Shown here piece after piece: positions 1 to 10,397 of a stretch of DNA of 16,280 bases (positions are counted from its first letter, which is position 1; every line of letters starts with the position of its first letter). Below the pieces are notes generated by a model, which was not told the DNA's origin, did not search any database, and saw only the letters and a program-made list of their open reading frames with translations. The translations under genes were made by a program, and so were the position numbers. The DNA is from an uncultured bacterium (GTDB lineage Bacteria; Planctomycetota; UBA1135; GCA-002686595). The stretch is from assembly GCA_902826945.1 (NCBI GenBank), contig CADEGS010000087.1, positions 1 through 16,280 of the forward strand. Reading direction: 5' to 3'.

Positions 1-2175
<2,175 letters not shown>

Positions 2176-2251
2176 CGGGGCGCTCGTTCGCGATCCGTCG
2201 CGGTCGCTGGCCGTCGGTGGGCTCTGCGCCAGCGCACCATGCGGTCCGGGC

Positions 2252-2257
2252 TACGAT
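2252..2257 (+). promoter_or_regulatory. Possible -10 element (TACGAT) for the DUF1992 gene
   Basis: TACGAT fits TANNNT and ends 8 bases before the ATG at 2266. The transcript would then begin one or two bases before the start codon. No Shine-Dalgarno sequence lies between them and no convincing -35 is seen. The 90-base gap 2176-2265 otherwise holds only short dyads, such as GCTGGC at 2206-2211 paired with GCCAGC at 2228-2233. Confidence 0.4.
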
Positions 2258-2265
2258 GCGGCGTC

Positions 2266-2607
2266 ATGAGCGCCTTCGAGTGGCTGGCGGAGGAGCGCCT
2301 GCGCGAGGCGATCGGGCGCGGCGACTTCGACGACCTGCGCGCGCGCGGCGAGCCGCTCGCGCTCGAGGACCTCTCCGGCCTCGACCCCGAGCTGCGCGCG
2401 GGCTACCTGCTCCTGCGCGGGGCGGGCTTCCTGCCCGAGGAGATGGCGCTCCAGAAGGAGGCGCTGCGGCTCGGCCACCTGCTCGCGGCCTGCGAGGAGC
2501 CGGGCGCGCGCGAGCGCCTCGAGCGCGAGCGCTCGGCCGTGCTGCTGCGCCAGGCGCTGCTCGCCGAGGCGCGCCGCGAGCGCGCCGGCGGCGGCAACCG
2601 CCGCTGA
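2266..2607 (+). CDS. DUF1992 (DnaJC28-type conserved domain) protein
   Basis: A 113-residue protein that is essentially one DUF1992 domain. The N-terminal signature (LAEERLREAIGRGDFDDL followed by a G-E-P-L turn) and the later GAGFLPEEMALQKEA match the family, which includes E. coli YhdN and the C-terminal region of human DNAJC28. The biochemical function of the family is not established. The protein is helical, highly charged, and has no signal peptide or membrane segment, so it is probably cytosolic. I chose the ATG at 2266 because the family match begins there; the ATG nine codons earlier would add a non-family leader overlapping the candidate -10. It sits 90 bases downstream of the M14 gene with its own possible promoter. 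The last codons and stop form a tight hairpin (2588-2594 paired with 2598-2604, loop CAA). Confidence 0.87.
   Translation: MSAFEWLAEERLREAIGRGDFDDLRARGEPLALEDLSGLDPELRAGYLLLRGAGFLPEEMALQKEALRLGHLLAACEEPGARERLERERSAVLLRQALLAEARRERAGGGNRR
2588..2604 (+). other. Hairpin overlapping the end of the DUF1992 gene
   Basis: GCGGCGG-like arms at 2588-2594 and 2598-2604 pair perfectly over 7 bases around a CAA loop and run into the TGA stop. No T-run follows, so this is at best a weak or factor-dependent terminator. Short GC dyads are common in DNA of this composition. Confidence 0.25.
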
Positions 2608-2914
2608 GTGGCCCGGAGTGCGGCGCGGCGGCCCAGGCGGGAGCCGTGCGCCCGCCGACCCGACCCCTCGGCGGCGGGGAGGGCGCTCCGGCCGTGACCC
2701 TGAGGCGGCGACGCGCCGTTCGTCGCGTCGTTCCGCGCTCCGTCCGCCAGGGCGCGGCGGCCCGACGGCGGCGAGTCCCGCCCGCCGGACGCGCGGCGTC
2801 CCGGAGGCGGTCCGCGGCGCCCGGCGCGGGAGGCCCCCGCTCGCTGGACGCGCCCTGTCGCGGTGGCGACCATGGCCGCCCGCTCGGCGGACCCGCCGCG
2901 CGCCCTGTCCCTCG
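2608..2914 (+). other. Gene-free 307-base stretch with GC-rich dyads
   Basis: No frame here shows a recognisable protein; all translate to Arg/Gly/Pro/Ala-rich sequence typical of shadow frames. I see three inverted repeats: 2636-2641 with 2651-2656; 2709-2715 with 2724-2730 (7 bases, 8-base loop); and 2787-2792 with 2796-2801 (6 bases, 3-base loop, extendable by 2 pairs over a bulge). None is followed by a T-run. No TANNNT hexamer lies close to the downstream ATG at 2915. The stretch may hold transcript ends for the DUF1992 gene and the promoter of the alkyltransferase gene, but I cannot place either. Confidence 0.5.
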
Positions 2915-3436
2915 ATGGAACTCGCGCTCTACGAATCGAGCCTGGCCTCGCCGGTCGGGGACGTCTCGGTGATCGTGGACGAGCTGGGCGCGCTCGTGCG
3001 CGTGGCCTTCCTCGAGGTGACGAGCTACGACGAGCTGCACGAGAGCCCGCTCTTCTGCGACCGCGCGATCATCCGCGCCGAGAAGCCCTGCGCCGAGGCG
3101 CTGCGCCAGCTGCGCGCCTACTTCGCGGGCGAGCGGCGCGCCTTCGAGCTCGACCTGGCGCCGGAGGGCACGCCCTTCCAGCAGCAGGTGTGGCGCGAGC
3201 TCCTGAAGATCCCCTACGGCCAGACGCTGAGCTACGGCGAGCTCGCCGCGCGCGTGGACGGGCCGGCCTCCTCGCGCGCCGTCGGCCACGCGAACCACGT
3301 GAACCCGCTGCCGATCGTGATCCCCTGCCACCGCGTGATCGGCAAGAACGGCGCGCTGGTCGGCTTCGGCGCCGGGCTCTCGATCAAGCGCGCGCTGCTC
3401 GACCTGGAGCGCGGGCAGTCGGTCTTGTGGCACTGA
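2915..3436 (+). CDS. ogt: Methylated-DNA-[protein]-cysteine S-methyltransferase
   Basis: A 173-residue O6-alkylguanine-DNA alkyltransferase, which repairs O6-methylguanine by transferring the alkyl group irreversibly to its own cysteine. The N-terminal part (to about residue 85) is the variable ribonuclease-like domain. The C-terminal DNA-binding domain starts at TPFQQQVW and contains IPYGQTLSYGELA. It continues with the Arg of SSRAVGHAN (Arg121, the expected base-flipping arginine), the NP turn, and the active-site PCHRVIG with Cys138. GFGAGLSIKRALLDLE closes it. The ATG at 2915 gives a normal Ogt/MGMT length. The open frame extends further upstream, but that part has no family similarity. 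No Shine-Dalgarno sequence is visible. No Ada regulatory domain is fused. The gene converges on sthA with only 13 bases between the stop codons. Confidence 0.95.
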   Translation: MELALYESSLASPVGDVSVIVDELGALVRVAFLEVTSYDELHESPLFCDRAIIRAEKPCAEALRQLRAYFAGERRAFELDLAPEGTPFQQQVWRELLKIPYGQTLSYGELAARVDGPASSRAVGHANHVNPLPIVIPCHRVIGKNGALVGFGAGLSIKRALLDLERGQSVLWH

Positions 3437-3449
3437 GCGCCGCGCGCGC

Positions 3450-4859
3450 TCAGGCGACCTGCGCCAGCTTCGCGCGCTTCCCGACCGCGTCCAGGGCCGC
3501 GACGCGGTAGGCCTCGGCCATCGTCGGGAAGTTCAGCGGGTTCTCGACGAAGACGTCCACGGGGAGCCCGCCCAGGATCGCCATCTGGGCGACGTGGATC
3601 AGCTCGGTGGCGTTCTCGCCGACGATCTGCGCGCCGCGCAGGGTGCGGCCGTCGGGGCCGCAGACGAGCTTCAGGAGGCCCGTCGTGTGGCCGCTGATCT
3701 GCCCGCGCGCGAGCTCGCGGAAGGGCGAGCGGCCGACGACCGCGCTGCCCTCGGCGGCGATCACCTGCGCCTCGGTCTGGCCCACGCTCGCGATCTCCGG
3801 CACGGTGTAGATGCCGATCGGGACGACGTCGGCGGCGCCGCCCGCGTCGAGCCCGAGCGCGTGGCGCACCGCGCGGCGACCCTGCTCCATGGCCGTCGCC
3901 GCCAGCGCCGGCGGGCCGATCACGTCGCCGACGGCGTACACGCCGGGAGCGCTCGTGCGGCAGTGCTCGTCCACGCGCACGTGGCCGCGCTCGGTCATCG
4001 CGATCCCGGCGCGCTCGAGGTGCAGGCCGTCCACGTTGGCGACGCGGCCCTGCGCGCACAGGAGGCGCTCGGTGCGGATCGCCTCGCCGCTCGTCAGGCG
4101 CGTCACGACCTCCTCGCCGTCCCAGGTCGCGGAGGCCGCCTCGCGGCCGGGCATCAGCAGGCCGCCCTCCTCGCGGAAGGCCTCGACGTAGCCGGCCGAG
4201 AGCTCGGGGTCGAGGAAGAACAGCGGGCGCGGCGCGCGGTCGATCATCACCACCTGCACGCCCAGCGCGGCGAAGATCGAGGCGAACTCGCAGGCGACCA
4301 CGCCGCCGCCGAGCACGCACAGCGAGCGCGGCAGGTAGATCATGGACAGGATCGAGTCGCTGTCGAGGACGTGGTCGTGGTCGATCGCGATGTTCTCGGG
4401 CACGCGCGGGCGCGAGCCGGTGGCGAGCACGATCGTGCGCGCGCGGATGCGGAAGGCGCGGCCGCGCGGCTGGACCACCTCGACCGTGCCGGCGTCGAGG
4501 AAGCTCGCCCGGCCGTGGCGCGTCTCGATCTCGTTGCGCCGGAGCTGGTCCTCGATGACCTGCTCGTGGCTGGCCTGGACGTCGCGCAGGCGGCGCATGA
4601 GCTCCATCACGCGCAGCGTGGGCGGGACGTTGACCTCGATCGCGCCGCTCGCGCGCCGGCGCAGCCCTTGCAGGTAGATCGCGCTCTCGCGCAGCGTCTT
4701 GCTCGGGATCGTGCCGCGGTGCACGCACTCGCCGCCGGCCGCCTTCTCGCGGTCCACGAGCATTACGTGCATCCCCGCCTTGGCGCCCTGGACCGCGGCC
4801 TTCTGGCCGGACGGCCCGCCGCCGATGACGAGCAGGTCCACTTCCTCGATCGCCGTCAT
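3450..4859 (-). CDS. sthA: Soluble (Si-specific) NAD(P)(+) transhydrogenase
   Basis: A 469-residue flavoprotein disulfide reductase-fold enzyme exchanging reducing equivalents between NADPH and NADH in the cytosol. The FAD-binding GGGPSG lies at residues 13-18. The redox-site segment is GECVHRGTIPSK: Cys45 is kept, but the second cysteine of lipoamide dehydrogenases is Thr50, as in SthA. The NAD(P)-binding motif is GGGVVACEFA. The C-terminal dimerisation motif reads LNFPTMAEAYRVAAL, where the catalytic His of disulfide reductases is Asn, again as in SthA. Length matches E. coli SthA (466). The open frame continues upstream without a stop, but the ATG at 4859 begins the family match and has GGAGG seven bases before it. 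It overlaps the HDOD stop codon as ATGA, so expression is probably coupled to HDOD translation. The downstream neighbour converges 13 bases away. Confidence 0.95.
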   Translation of the reverse strand: MTAIEEVDLLVIGGGPSGQKAAVQGAKAGMHVMLVDREKAAGGECVHRGTIPSKTLRESAIYLQGLRRRASGAIEVNVPPTLRVMELMRRLRDVQASHEQVIEDQLRRNEIETRHGRASFLDAGTVEVVQPRGRAFRIRARTIVLATGSRPRVPENIAIDHDHVLDSDSILSMIYLPRSLCVLGGGVVACEFASIFAALGVQVVMIDRAPRPLFFLDPELSAGYVEAFREEGGLLMPGREAASATWDGEEVVTRLTSGEAIRTERLLCAQGRVANVDGLHLERAGIAMTERGHVRVDEHCRTSAPGVYAVGDVIGPPALAATAMEQGRRAVRHALGLDAGGAADVVPIGIYTVPEIASVGQTEAQVIAAEGSAVVGRSPFRELARGQISGHTTGLLKLVCGPDGRTLRGAQIVGENATELIHVAQMAILGGLPVDVFVENPLNFPTMAEAYRVAALDAVGKRAKLAQVA

Positions 4860-5716
4860 GAGAACGCCTCCGCCGCGGCGACCGCTTCGTCGCGATGCTC
4901 GAACAGGCGCTCGAGCTCCTCGCCGTAGATGCCGAGCTCGTCGAGCACCGGGTCCTGGGCCGGGAAGCCCTCGACGCCCTGCGTCGCGTCCACGGCCCAG
5001 TGCGCCAGCAGGTCCGCCAGGCGCGTGATCGTGGCCTCCTTGCGGAAGCGGTCGGCGCGCTCGTAGTCGTGGTGGAAGCCGACCGCCTCGACCACCCAGG
5101 GCGAGAGCTCCCACAGCTCGGCCAGGCGCGCGCCGAGCGCCTGGTGGAACTCGGCCATGGCCGCCTCGAGGATGGCGGCGGGCACCGGCCGGTCGGTGCG
5201 CTGGCGCGCGACGTCCACCAGGGCCTGCATCACGAGCGGCTTGCCGACGTCGTGCAAGAGGCCGCACAGGTACGCGCCCTCGACGTTGTGGCGCACCGTG
5301 CGCGCCACCTCGCGCGCGAAGTGCGCGGTGACGGCCGAGTGGCGCCAGATGCGCTGCACGTGGTCCTCGTAGCCGGCGACGTCGAACACGCGCCCGCGCA
5401 GCGCGATCGACATCGCGATCTCGGCCACGACGCCGATGCCGAGGCGGCTGGTCGCCTGCTGCAGCGAGACGATCTGCTCCTTCGGCGCGTAGGCGGCGGA
5501 GTTCGACACGCGCAGCACGTAGGCGGCCATCGTCGCGTCGCGCTCGACGCGCTCGGCCAGCGCGCGCGCCTCGCAGTCCTCGTCGCGGGCGAGGGCCAGG
5601 ATCTCGGCCGTCGTGCTCGGCAAGAGCGGCAGCTCGAAGGCCGTGCTGTCGATGCGGGCGCGCAGCAGCCGGCGCACCGTGTCGGGCAGCGCGGCGGTCG
5701 TCGTCGGGGAAGCCAT
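4856..5716 (-). CDS. HDOD-domain signalling protein
   Basis: A 286-residue protein with a single HDOD (HD-related output) domain over about residues 10-240. The opening LPLLPSTTAEILAL, the DATMAAYVLRVSNSAAY segment and SLQQATSRLG are typical of the family. The HD-type residues look intact: His126, His155-Asp156 in LLHDVGK, His191, His215/216 and Asp235. Many HDOD proteins are thought to have lost catalysis, so metal-dependent hydrolase activity is possible here but not shown. No GYP motif is present, so it is not an HD-GYP c-di-GMP phosphodiesterase. I chose the ATG at 5716 because the 45 residues available upstream look non-coding. The stop overlaps the sthA start as ATGA. No Shine-Dalgarno or good -10 is seen at this start. 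The family generally works in signal output; the partner here is unknown. Confidence 0.88.
   Translation of the reverse strand: MASPTTTAALPDTVRRLLRARIDSTAFELPLLPSTTAEILALARDEDCEARALAERVERDATMAAYVLRVSNSAAYAPKEQIVSLQQATSRLGIGVVAEIAMSIALRGRVFDVAGYEDHVQRIWRHSAVTAHFAREVARTVRHNVEGAYLCGLLHDVGKPLVMQALVDVARQRTDRPVPAAILEAAMAEFHQALGARLAELWELSPWVVEAVGFHHDYERADRFRKEATITRLADLLAHWAVDATQGVEGFPAQDPVLDELGIYGEELERLFEHRDEAVAAAEAFS
4867..4871 (-). promoter_or_regulatory. Shine-Dalgarno site for sthA inside the HDOD gene
   Basis: GGAGG on the minus strand lies seven bases before the sthA ATG, within the last codons of the HDOD gene. With the ATGA overlap it fixes the sthA start and points to translational coupling. 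Most other starts in the window lack such a site. Confidence 0.7.
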
Positions 5717-5739
5717 GGGCGCGAGCGGACTTGTCGTCA

Positions 5740-5758
5740 GCGCGCGCGCGCGCGCATG
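5740..5758. repeat. Alternating purine-pyrimidine (CG)n run
   Basis: Nineteen bases alternate strictly between purine and pyrimidine, mostly CG steps, 24 bases upstream of the HDOD start. Such runs can adopt Z-DNA under supercoiling. In this base composition it may also be chance. Confidence 0.5.
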
Positions 5759-5803
5759 AGGCGCAGCGCCCTTCGCCGGCGCGGTGCGAAGCGCTCGCCC
5801 GGA

Positions 5804-5830
5804 CGGCCTTCCCATCTCCGGGAAGGACCG
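5804..5830 (-). terminator. Possible transcript end downstream of the M20 peptidase gene
   Basis: CCTTCCC at 5807-5813 pairs perfectly with GGGAAGG at 5820-5826 around a 6-base loop. Three more pairs follow beyond a one-base bulge. It begins about 28 bases after the M20 stop codon, in the 141-base gap (5717-5857) before the HDOD gene. No U-run follows on the minus strand, so intrinsic termination is uncertain. A second dyad, CTTCGC 5771-5776 with GCGAAG 5786-5791, lies nearby. Confidence 0.4.
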
Positions 5831-5857
5831 GCCGGGAAGCGGCCCGTCCACGGGAAA

Positions 5858-7276
<1,419 letters not shown>

Positions 7277-7282
7277 GCGCTG

Positions 7283-7288
7283 AGGATA
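7283..7288 (-). promoter_or_regulatory. Possible -10 element (TATCCT) for the M20 gene
   Basis: On the minus strand TATCCT is followed by exactly six bases and then ATG, so the expected transcription start is the A of the start codon. No Shine-Dalgarno or obvious -35 is present. Confidence 0.45.
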
Positions 7289-7302
7289 GCGCCGGCGTCG
7301 GG

Positions 7303-8298
7303 CTACCGCCCCCCGGCCGGAGCCGCCGCCAGGACGCGCAGCACGGCCTCCACGACCGGCTCCGGCTCCAGCCCGGCCATCGAGCGCCCCGCGCCGACGA
7401 GGACCGTGTGCCCCGCCCCGCGCGGCCCGGTGCGGCGCGGGTCGGCCGGGCCGAAGAGCGCGACGACGGGCGTGCCGACGGCCGCCGCGACGTGCATCGG
7501 GCCCGTGTCGCAGCCGACGAAGGCGCGCGCCCGGCGTTCGAGCGCGACGAGCTCGGCCAGGCTCGAGCGCCCGACCAGGTCGAGCACGCCGGCCGCGCCG
7601 CCCAGCGCCTCGAGCGCGGGCGCGAACAGCGCGCGGTCGCCCGGCCCGCCGACCAGGCACACCGGGACGTCCGCGCGCGCGCGCACGCCGCGCACGAGCG
7701 CGACGAAGCGCTCGGGCGCCCAGCGGTTCTCCGGCTTGCTCGCGCCCAGGCACACCGCGAGCGGCGCGGCGCCGAGCTCGGCCACGACGCGCTCGGCGAA
7801 GCGCGCGGCGGCGGGGGTCTCGGGCAGGTCGCGCTCCTCGCGCACCGGGGCGCCGGAGAGCCAGCGCGCGACGTCGAGGTATTGCTCGACGACGTGCGCG
7901 CCCGGATCGCCGCGCGGCGCGCGCTCGCGCGTCCAGAGCCAGGAGAGCTCCTTCGTGCGCGCGCGGTCGAAGCCGGCGACGCGCGGCGCGCCCGAGAGGC
8001 GCGCGACGAGCGCGCTCTTCTGGATGCGCTGCAGGTCCACGGCCAGCTCGTAGCGCTGGGCGCGCACCTCGCGCAGGAAGGAGCGCAGGCCCGCCAGGCC
8101 CGAGCCGCGCGCCCAGAGGTGCACGCGCCGCACGCAGGGGTGGCCCTCGACCAGCGGCCGCGCGAGGTCGTGCACCGCCCAGCCGATGGCGGCCTCGGGC
8201 CGCGCCCGCGCCAGCGCGCGCGCGACGACGAGCGCGTTCGTCACGTCGCCGATGGCGCCCAGGCGCACGATCAGGATCCGCCGCGGCAGCTCGGCCAT
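7303..8298 (-). CDS. Glycosyltransferase family 9 (heptosyltransferase-like)
   Basis: A 331-residue GT-B fold glycosyltransferase of family GT9, the family of ADP-heptose:LPS heptosyltransferases. The N-terminal ILIVRLGAIGDV segment (residues 8-19) is the usual opening. The C-terminal half carries LGASKPENRWAPERF and the hallmark CDTGPMHVAAAVGTPVVALF at 263-282, with the conserved Asp264 and His269. It probably acts on the inner face of the cytoplasmic membrane in LPS core or related surface-glycan assembly; donor and acceptor cannot be assigned. No other LPS genes are nearby, so it is not in a visible biosynthesis cluster. The ATG at 8298 begins the family match. It is divergent from the lipoprotein gene (86 bases between starts). 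A weak CAGGAT hexamer lies nine bases upstream. Confidence 0.92.
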   Translation of the reverse strand: MAELPRRILIVRLGAIGDVTNALVVARALARARPEAAIGWAVHDLARPLVEGHPCVRRVHLWARGSGLAGLRSFLREVRAQRYELAVDLQRIQKSALVARLSGAPRVAGFDRARTKELSWLWTRERAPRGDPGAHVVEQYLDVARWLSGAPVREERDLPETPAAARFAERVVAELGAAPLAVCLGASKPENRWAPERFVALVRGVRARADVPVCLVGGPGDRALFAPALEALGGAAGVLDLVGRSSLAELVALERRARAFVGCDTGPMHVAAAVGTPVVALFGPADPRRTGPRGAGHTVLVGAGRSMAGLEPEPVVEAVLRVLAAAPAGGR

Positions 8299-8372
8299 GG
8301 GCGCGGCATCCTGCCACAGGCGGGCGCGCGGCCGGGCCTCGTTTCGGTGGTGGGCGGCGCCGCGCTCCGGCC

Positions 8373-8378
8373 TACGCT
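8373..8378 (+). promoter_or_regulatory. Possible -10 element (TACGCT) for the lipoprotein hydrolase gene
   Basis: TACGCT is followed by six bases and then the ATG at 8385, placing the expected transcription start on the A of the start codon. It lies in the 86-base divergent gap 8299-8384. No Shine-Dalgarno sequence is seen for either divergent gene. Confidence 0.45.
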
Positions 8379-8384
8379 GGTGGC

Positions 8385-10397
8385 ATGCGCACGACCGGCC
8401 TCTTCCTGCTCCTCGCCTGCGCGCCCGCCTGCGGCGGCCACGAGGACGCGCCCGCCGCGCCGCCCGAGACGCCCGAGCGGCCGACGCGCCGCCCCGACGA
8501 CCCCCCCACCGCGCGCCGCGCCACGCTGGACGAGCTGCGCACCGACCGGGCCGCGCCGCGCTCGCCCGCCGACGGCGCGGGGCGTGCCTGGCTGGAGCTC
8601 GAGGAGGGCGCGACGGGCGCCGTGCGCGTCGCGGACGGCGCGCGCTGGAGCGTGCTCTACGAGGCCGGCCCGCTCGGCGTCGCGCCGGGCGGCTCGGTGC
8701 GCCTGCTCTCGCCGCCCTTCTGGGAGTGGAGCGTGGCGCAGGACGTCGCGCCCGCAGAGCCGGGCTACACGACGGTCGAGTCGCTCGCAGAGGGCGTCAC
8801 GCTCGAGCTCTTCGTCGGCGAGTGGACCGTGGCGGCCGTGCGCGGGCGCGCGCTGGCCGCGGGCGAGCGGCTGCGCTTCGTCTACGGCGCGGGCGAGCCC
8901 GGCGCGCAGGCCGACCGCTACGCCGAGCGCGAGGAGCGGCTGTGGCTGGCGGTGGACGGCGACGGCGACGGCGTGCCCGGCATCCTGCGCGACTCGCCCG
9001 TGATCGAGGTGCGCCCCGCCGAGCCCGCGCGGCTGGTCCTGAACGCGACCAGCGTCGTGCGCCCGGGCGAGGCGGCGCGCGTGCACGTCGCGCTGCTCGA
9101 TCGCGTCGGGAACGCCGGCACCGACTTCGCGGGCGCGGTGCGGCTCGCGACCGACGCGCCCGGCGTCGCGCTGCCCGAGAGCGTCTCCTTCGAGGCCGCC
9201 GACCGCGGCTGCAAGACGATCGAGGTCGCCTGCGCCGAGCCCGGCGTCGTGCGCCTGGAGGGCGAGGTCGAGCTCGCGCGCGGCGCGGTGCGCGCGAGCG
9301 CCAACCCGATCCTCGTCTCCCCCGGCGCGCCGCGCGTGTTCTGGGGCGACCTGCACGGCCACTCGAGCCTGTCCGACGGCACGGGCACGCCCGAGGACTA
9401 CTTCGCCTACGCGCGCGACGTGGCCGGGCTCGACGTGAGCGCGCTGACCGACCACGACCACTGGGGCGTCCTGTTCCTCGACCAGAATCCCGACCTGTGG
9501 CAGCGCATCCGCGAGGCGGCCGAGCGCGCGAACGAGCCGGGGCGCTTCGTGACCGTGCTCGGCTACGAGTGGACGAACTGGATCCACGGCCACCGCCACG
9601 TGCTCTACTTCGGCGCGGACGGGCCGCTGCTCTCGGCGGTGGATCCTGCCTACGAGACGCCGGCGCAGCTCTGGAGCGGGCTGCGCGCGAGCGGGCTCCC
9701 CGCGCTGACCTTCGCGCACCACTCGGCCGGCGGACCGATCGCGACCGACTGGAGCTTCGCGCCCGACCCCGAGCTCGAGCCCGTGACCGAGGTCGCCTCG
9801 GTGCACGGCGCGAGCGAGGCGCCCGACGCGCCCTCGCCGATCTACCGCCCGCTGCGCGGCAACTTCGTGCGCGACGCGCTCGACCGCGGCTACCGCCTGG
9901 GCTTCATCGGCAGCGGCGACAGCCACGACGGCCACCCCGGGCTGGCGCAGATCGCCAGCCGCACGGGCGGCCTGGCCGCGCTCCTGGCCGACGACCTGAC
10001 GCGCGAGGGGGTGCGCCAGGCGCTGCTCGGCCGGCGCGCGTACGCCACGAACGGGCCGCGCATCCTCTTGCAGTGCGCCCTGGACGGCGAGCGCATGGGC
10101 GCGAGCGTGGCGGCAGCGGGCGCGCCCGCGCGGCTCTACCTGCGCGCGATCGCGTGCGGTCCGCTGGCCTCGGTGGACCTCGTGCGCAGCGGCAGCGTGC
10201 AGGCGATCGACGCGCAGGGCGAGCTCGAGGTCGCGCTCGAGCTCGAGCTGCCGGCGCTCGCGCCCGGCGAGTACGTCTACGTGCGCGTCGTGCAGGAGGA
10301 CGGCGGCTGCGCGTGGACGAGCCCGTTCTTCGTGGACGAGGCGCCGGCGCCGGCGGACGCGGGGGCTCAGGAGGCTCCGGCCGCGACGGAGCGCTGA
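8385..10397 (+). CDS. Lipoprotein PHP-domain metallohydrolase (DUF3604/CehA-McbA-like)
   Basis: A 670-residue protein. It opens with a short signal (MRTTGLFLLLAC) whose LLAC lipobox predicts lipidation of Cys12. A Pro/Arg/Asp-rich linker and a beta-rich region (about 60-310) follow. The PHP-type metal-binding domain starts at WGDLHGHSSLSDG (Asp322, His324, His326). It continues with TDHDHW (Asp356, His357, Asp358, His359), GYEWTNW, HRHVLYFG, FAHHSAGG and SGDSHDGHPG (Asp512, His514, Asp515, His517). These fit the DUF3604/CehA-McbA group of metallohydrolases; McbA and CehA hydrolyse carbaryl, but most members have no known substrate. A beta-rich tail with a Pro/Ala-rich end follows. It is likely anchored on the periplasmic or outer face. 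The stop lies inside the 3' end of the convergent MFS gene (31-base overlap). Confidence 0.88.
   Translation: MRTTGLFLLLACAPACGGHEDAPAAPPETPERPTRRPDDPPTARRATLDELRTDRAAPRSPADGAGRAWLELEEGATGAVRVADGARWSVLYEAGPLGVAPGGSVRLLSPPFWEWSVAQDVAPAEPGYTTVESLAEGVTLELFVGEWTVAAVRGRALAAGERLRFVYGAGEPGAQADRYAEREERLWLAVDGDGDGVPGILRDSPVIEVRPAEPARLVLNATSVVRPGEAARVHVALLDRVGNAGTDFAGAVRLATDAPGVALPESVSFEAADRGCKTIEVACAEPGVVRLEGEVELARGAVRASANPILVSPGAPRVFWGDLHGHSSLSDGTGTPEDYFAYARDVAGLDVSALTDHDHWGVLFLDQNPDLWQRIREAAERANEPGRFVTVLGYEWTNWIHGHRHVLYFGADGPLLSAVDPAYETPAQLWSGLRASGLPALTFAHHSAGGPIATDWSFAPDPELEPVTEVASVHGASEAPDAPSPIYRPLRGNFVRDALDRGYRLGFIGSGDSHDGHPGLAQIASRTGGLAALLADDLTREGVRQALLGRRAYATNGPRILLQCALDGERMGASVAAAGAPARLYLRAIACGPLASVDLVRSGSVQAIDAQGELEVALELELPALAPGEYVYVRVVQEDGGCAWTSPFFVDEAPAPADAGAQEAPAATER

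Noticed and set aside
3437..3449. Bidirectional terminator between the alkyltransferase and sthA genes
   Set aside because: Only 13 bases of GC repeat separate the stops, with no stem-loop and no T-run on either side.
7277..7302. Terminator between the glycosyltransferase and M20 genes
   Set aside because: The 26-base gap has no stable inverted repeat. Read-through is more likely.
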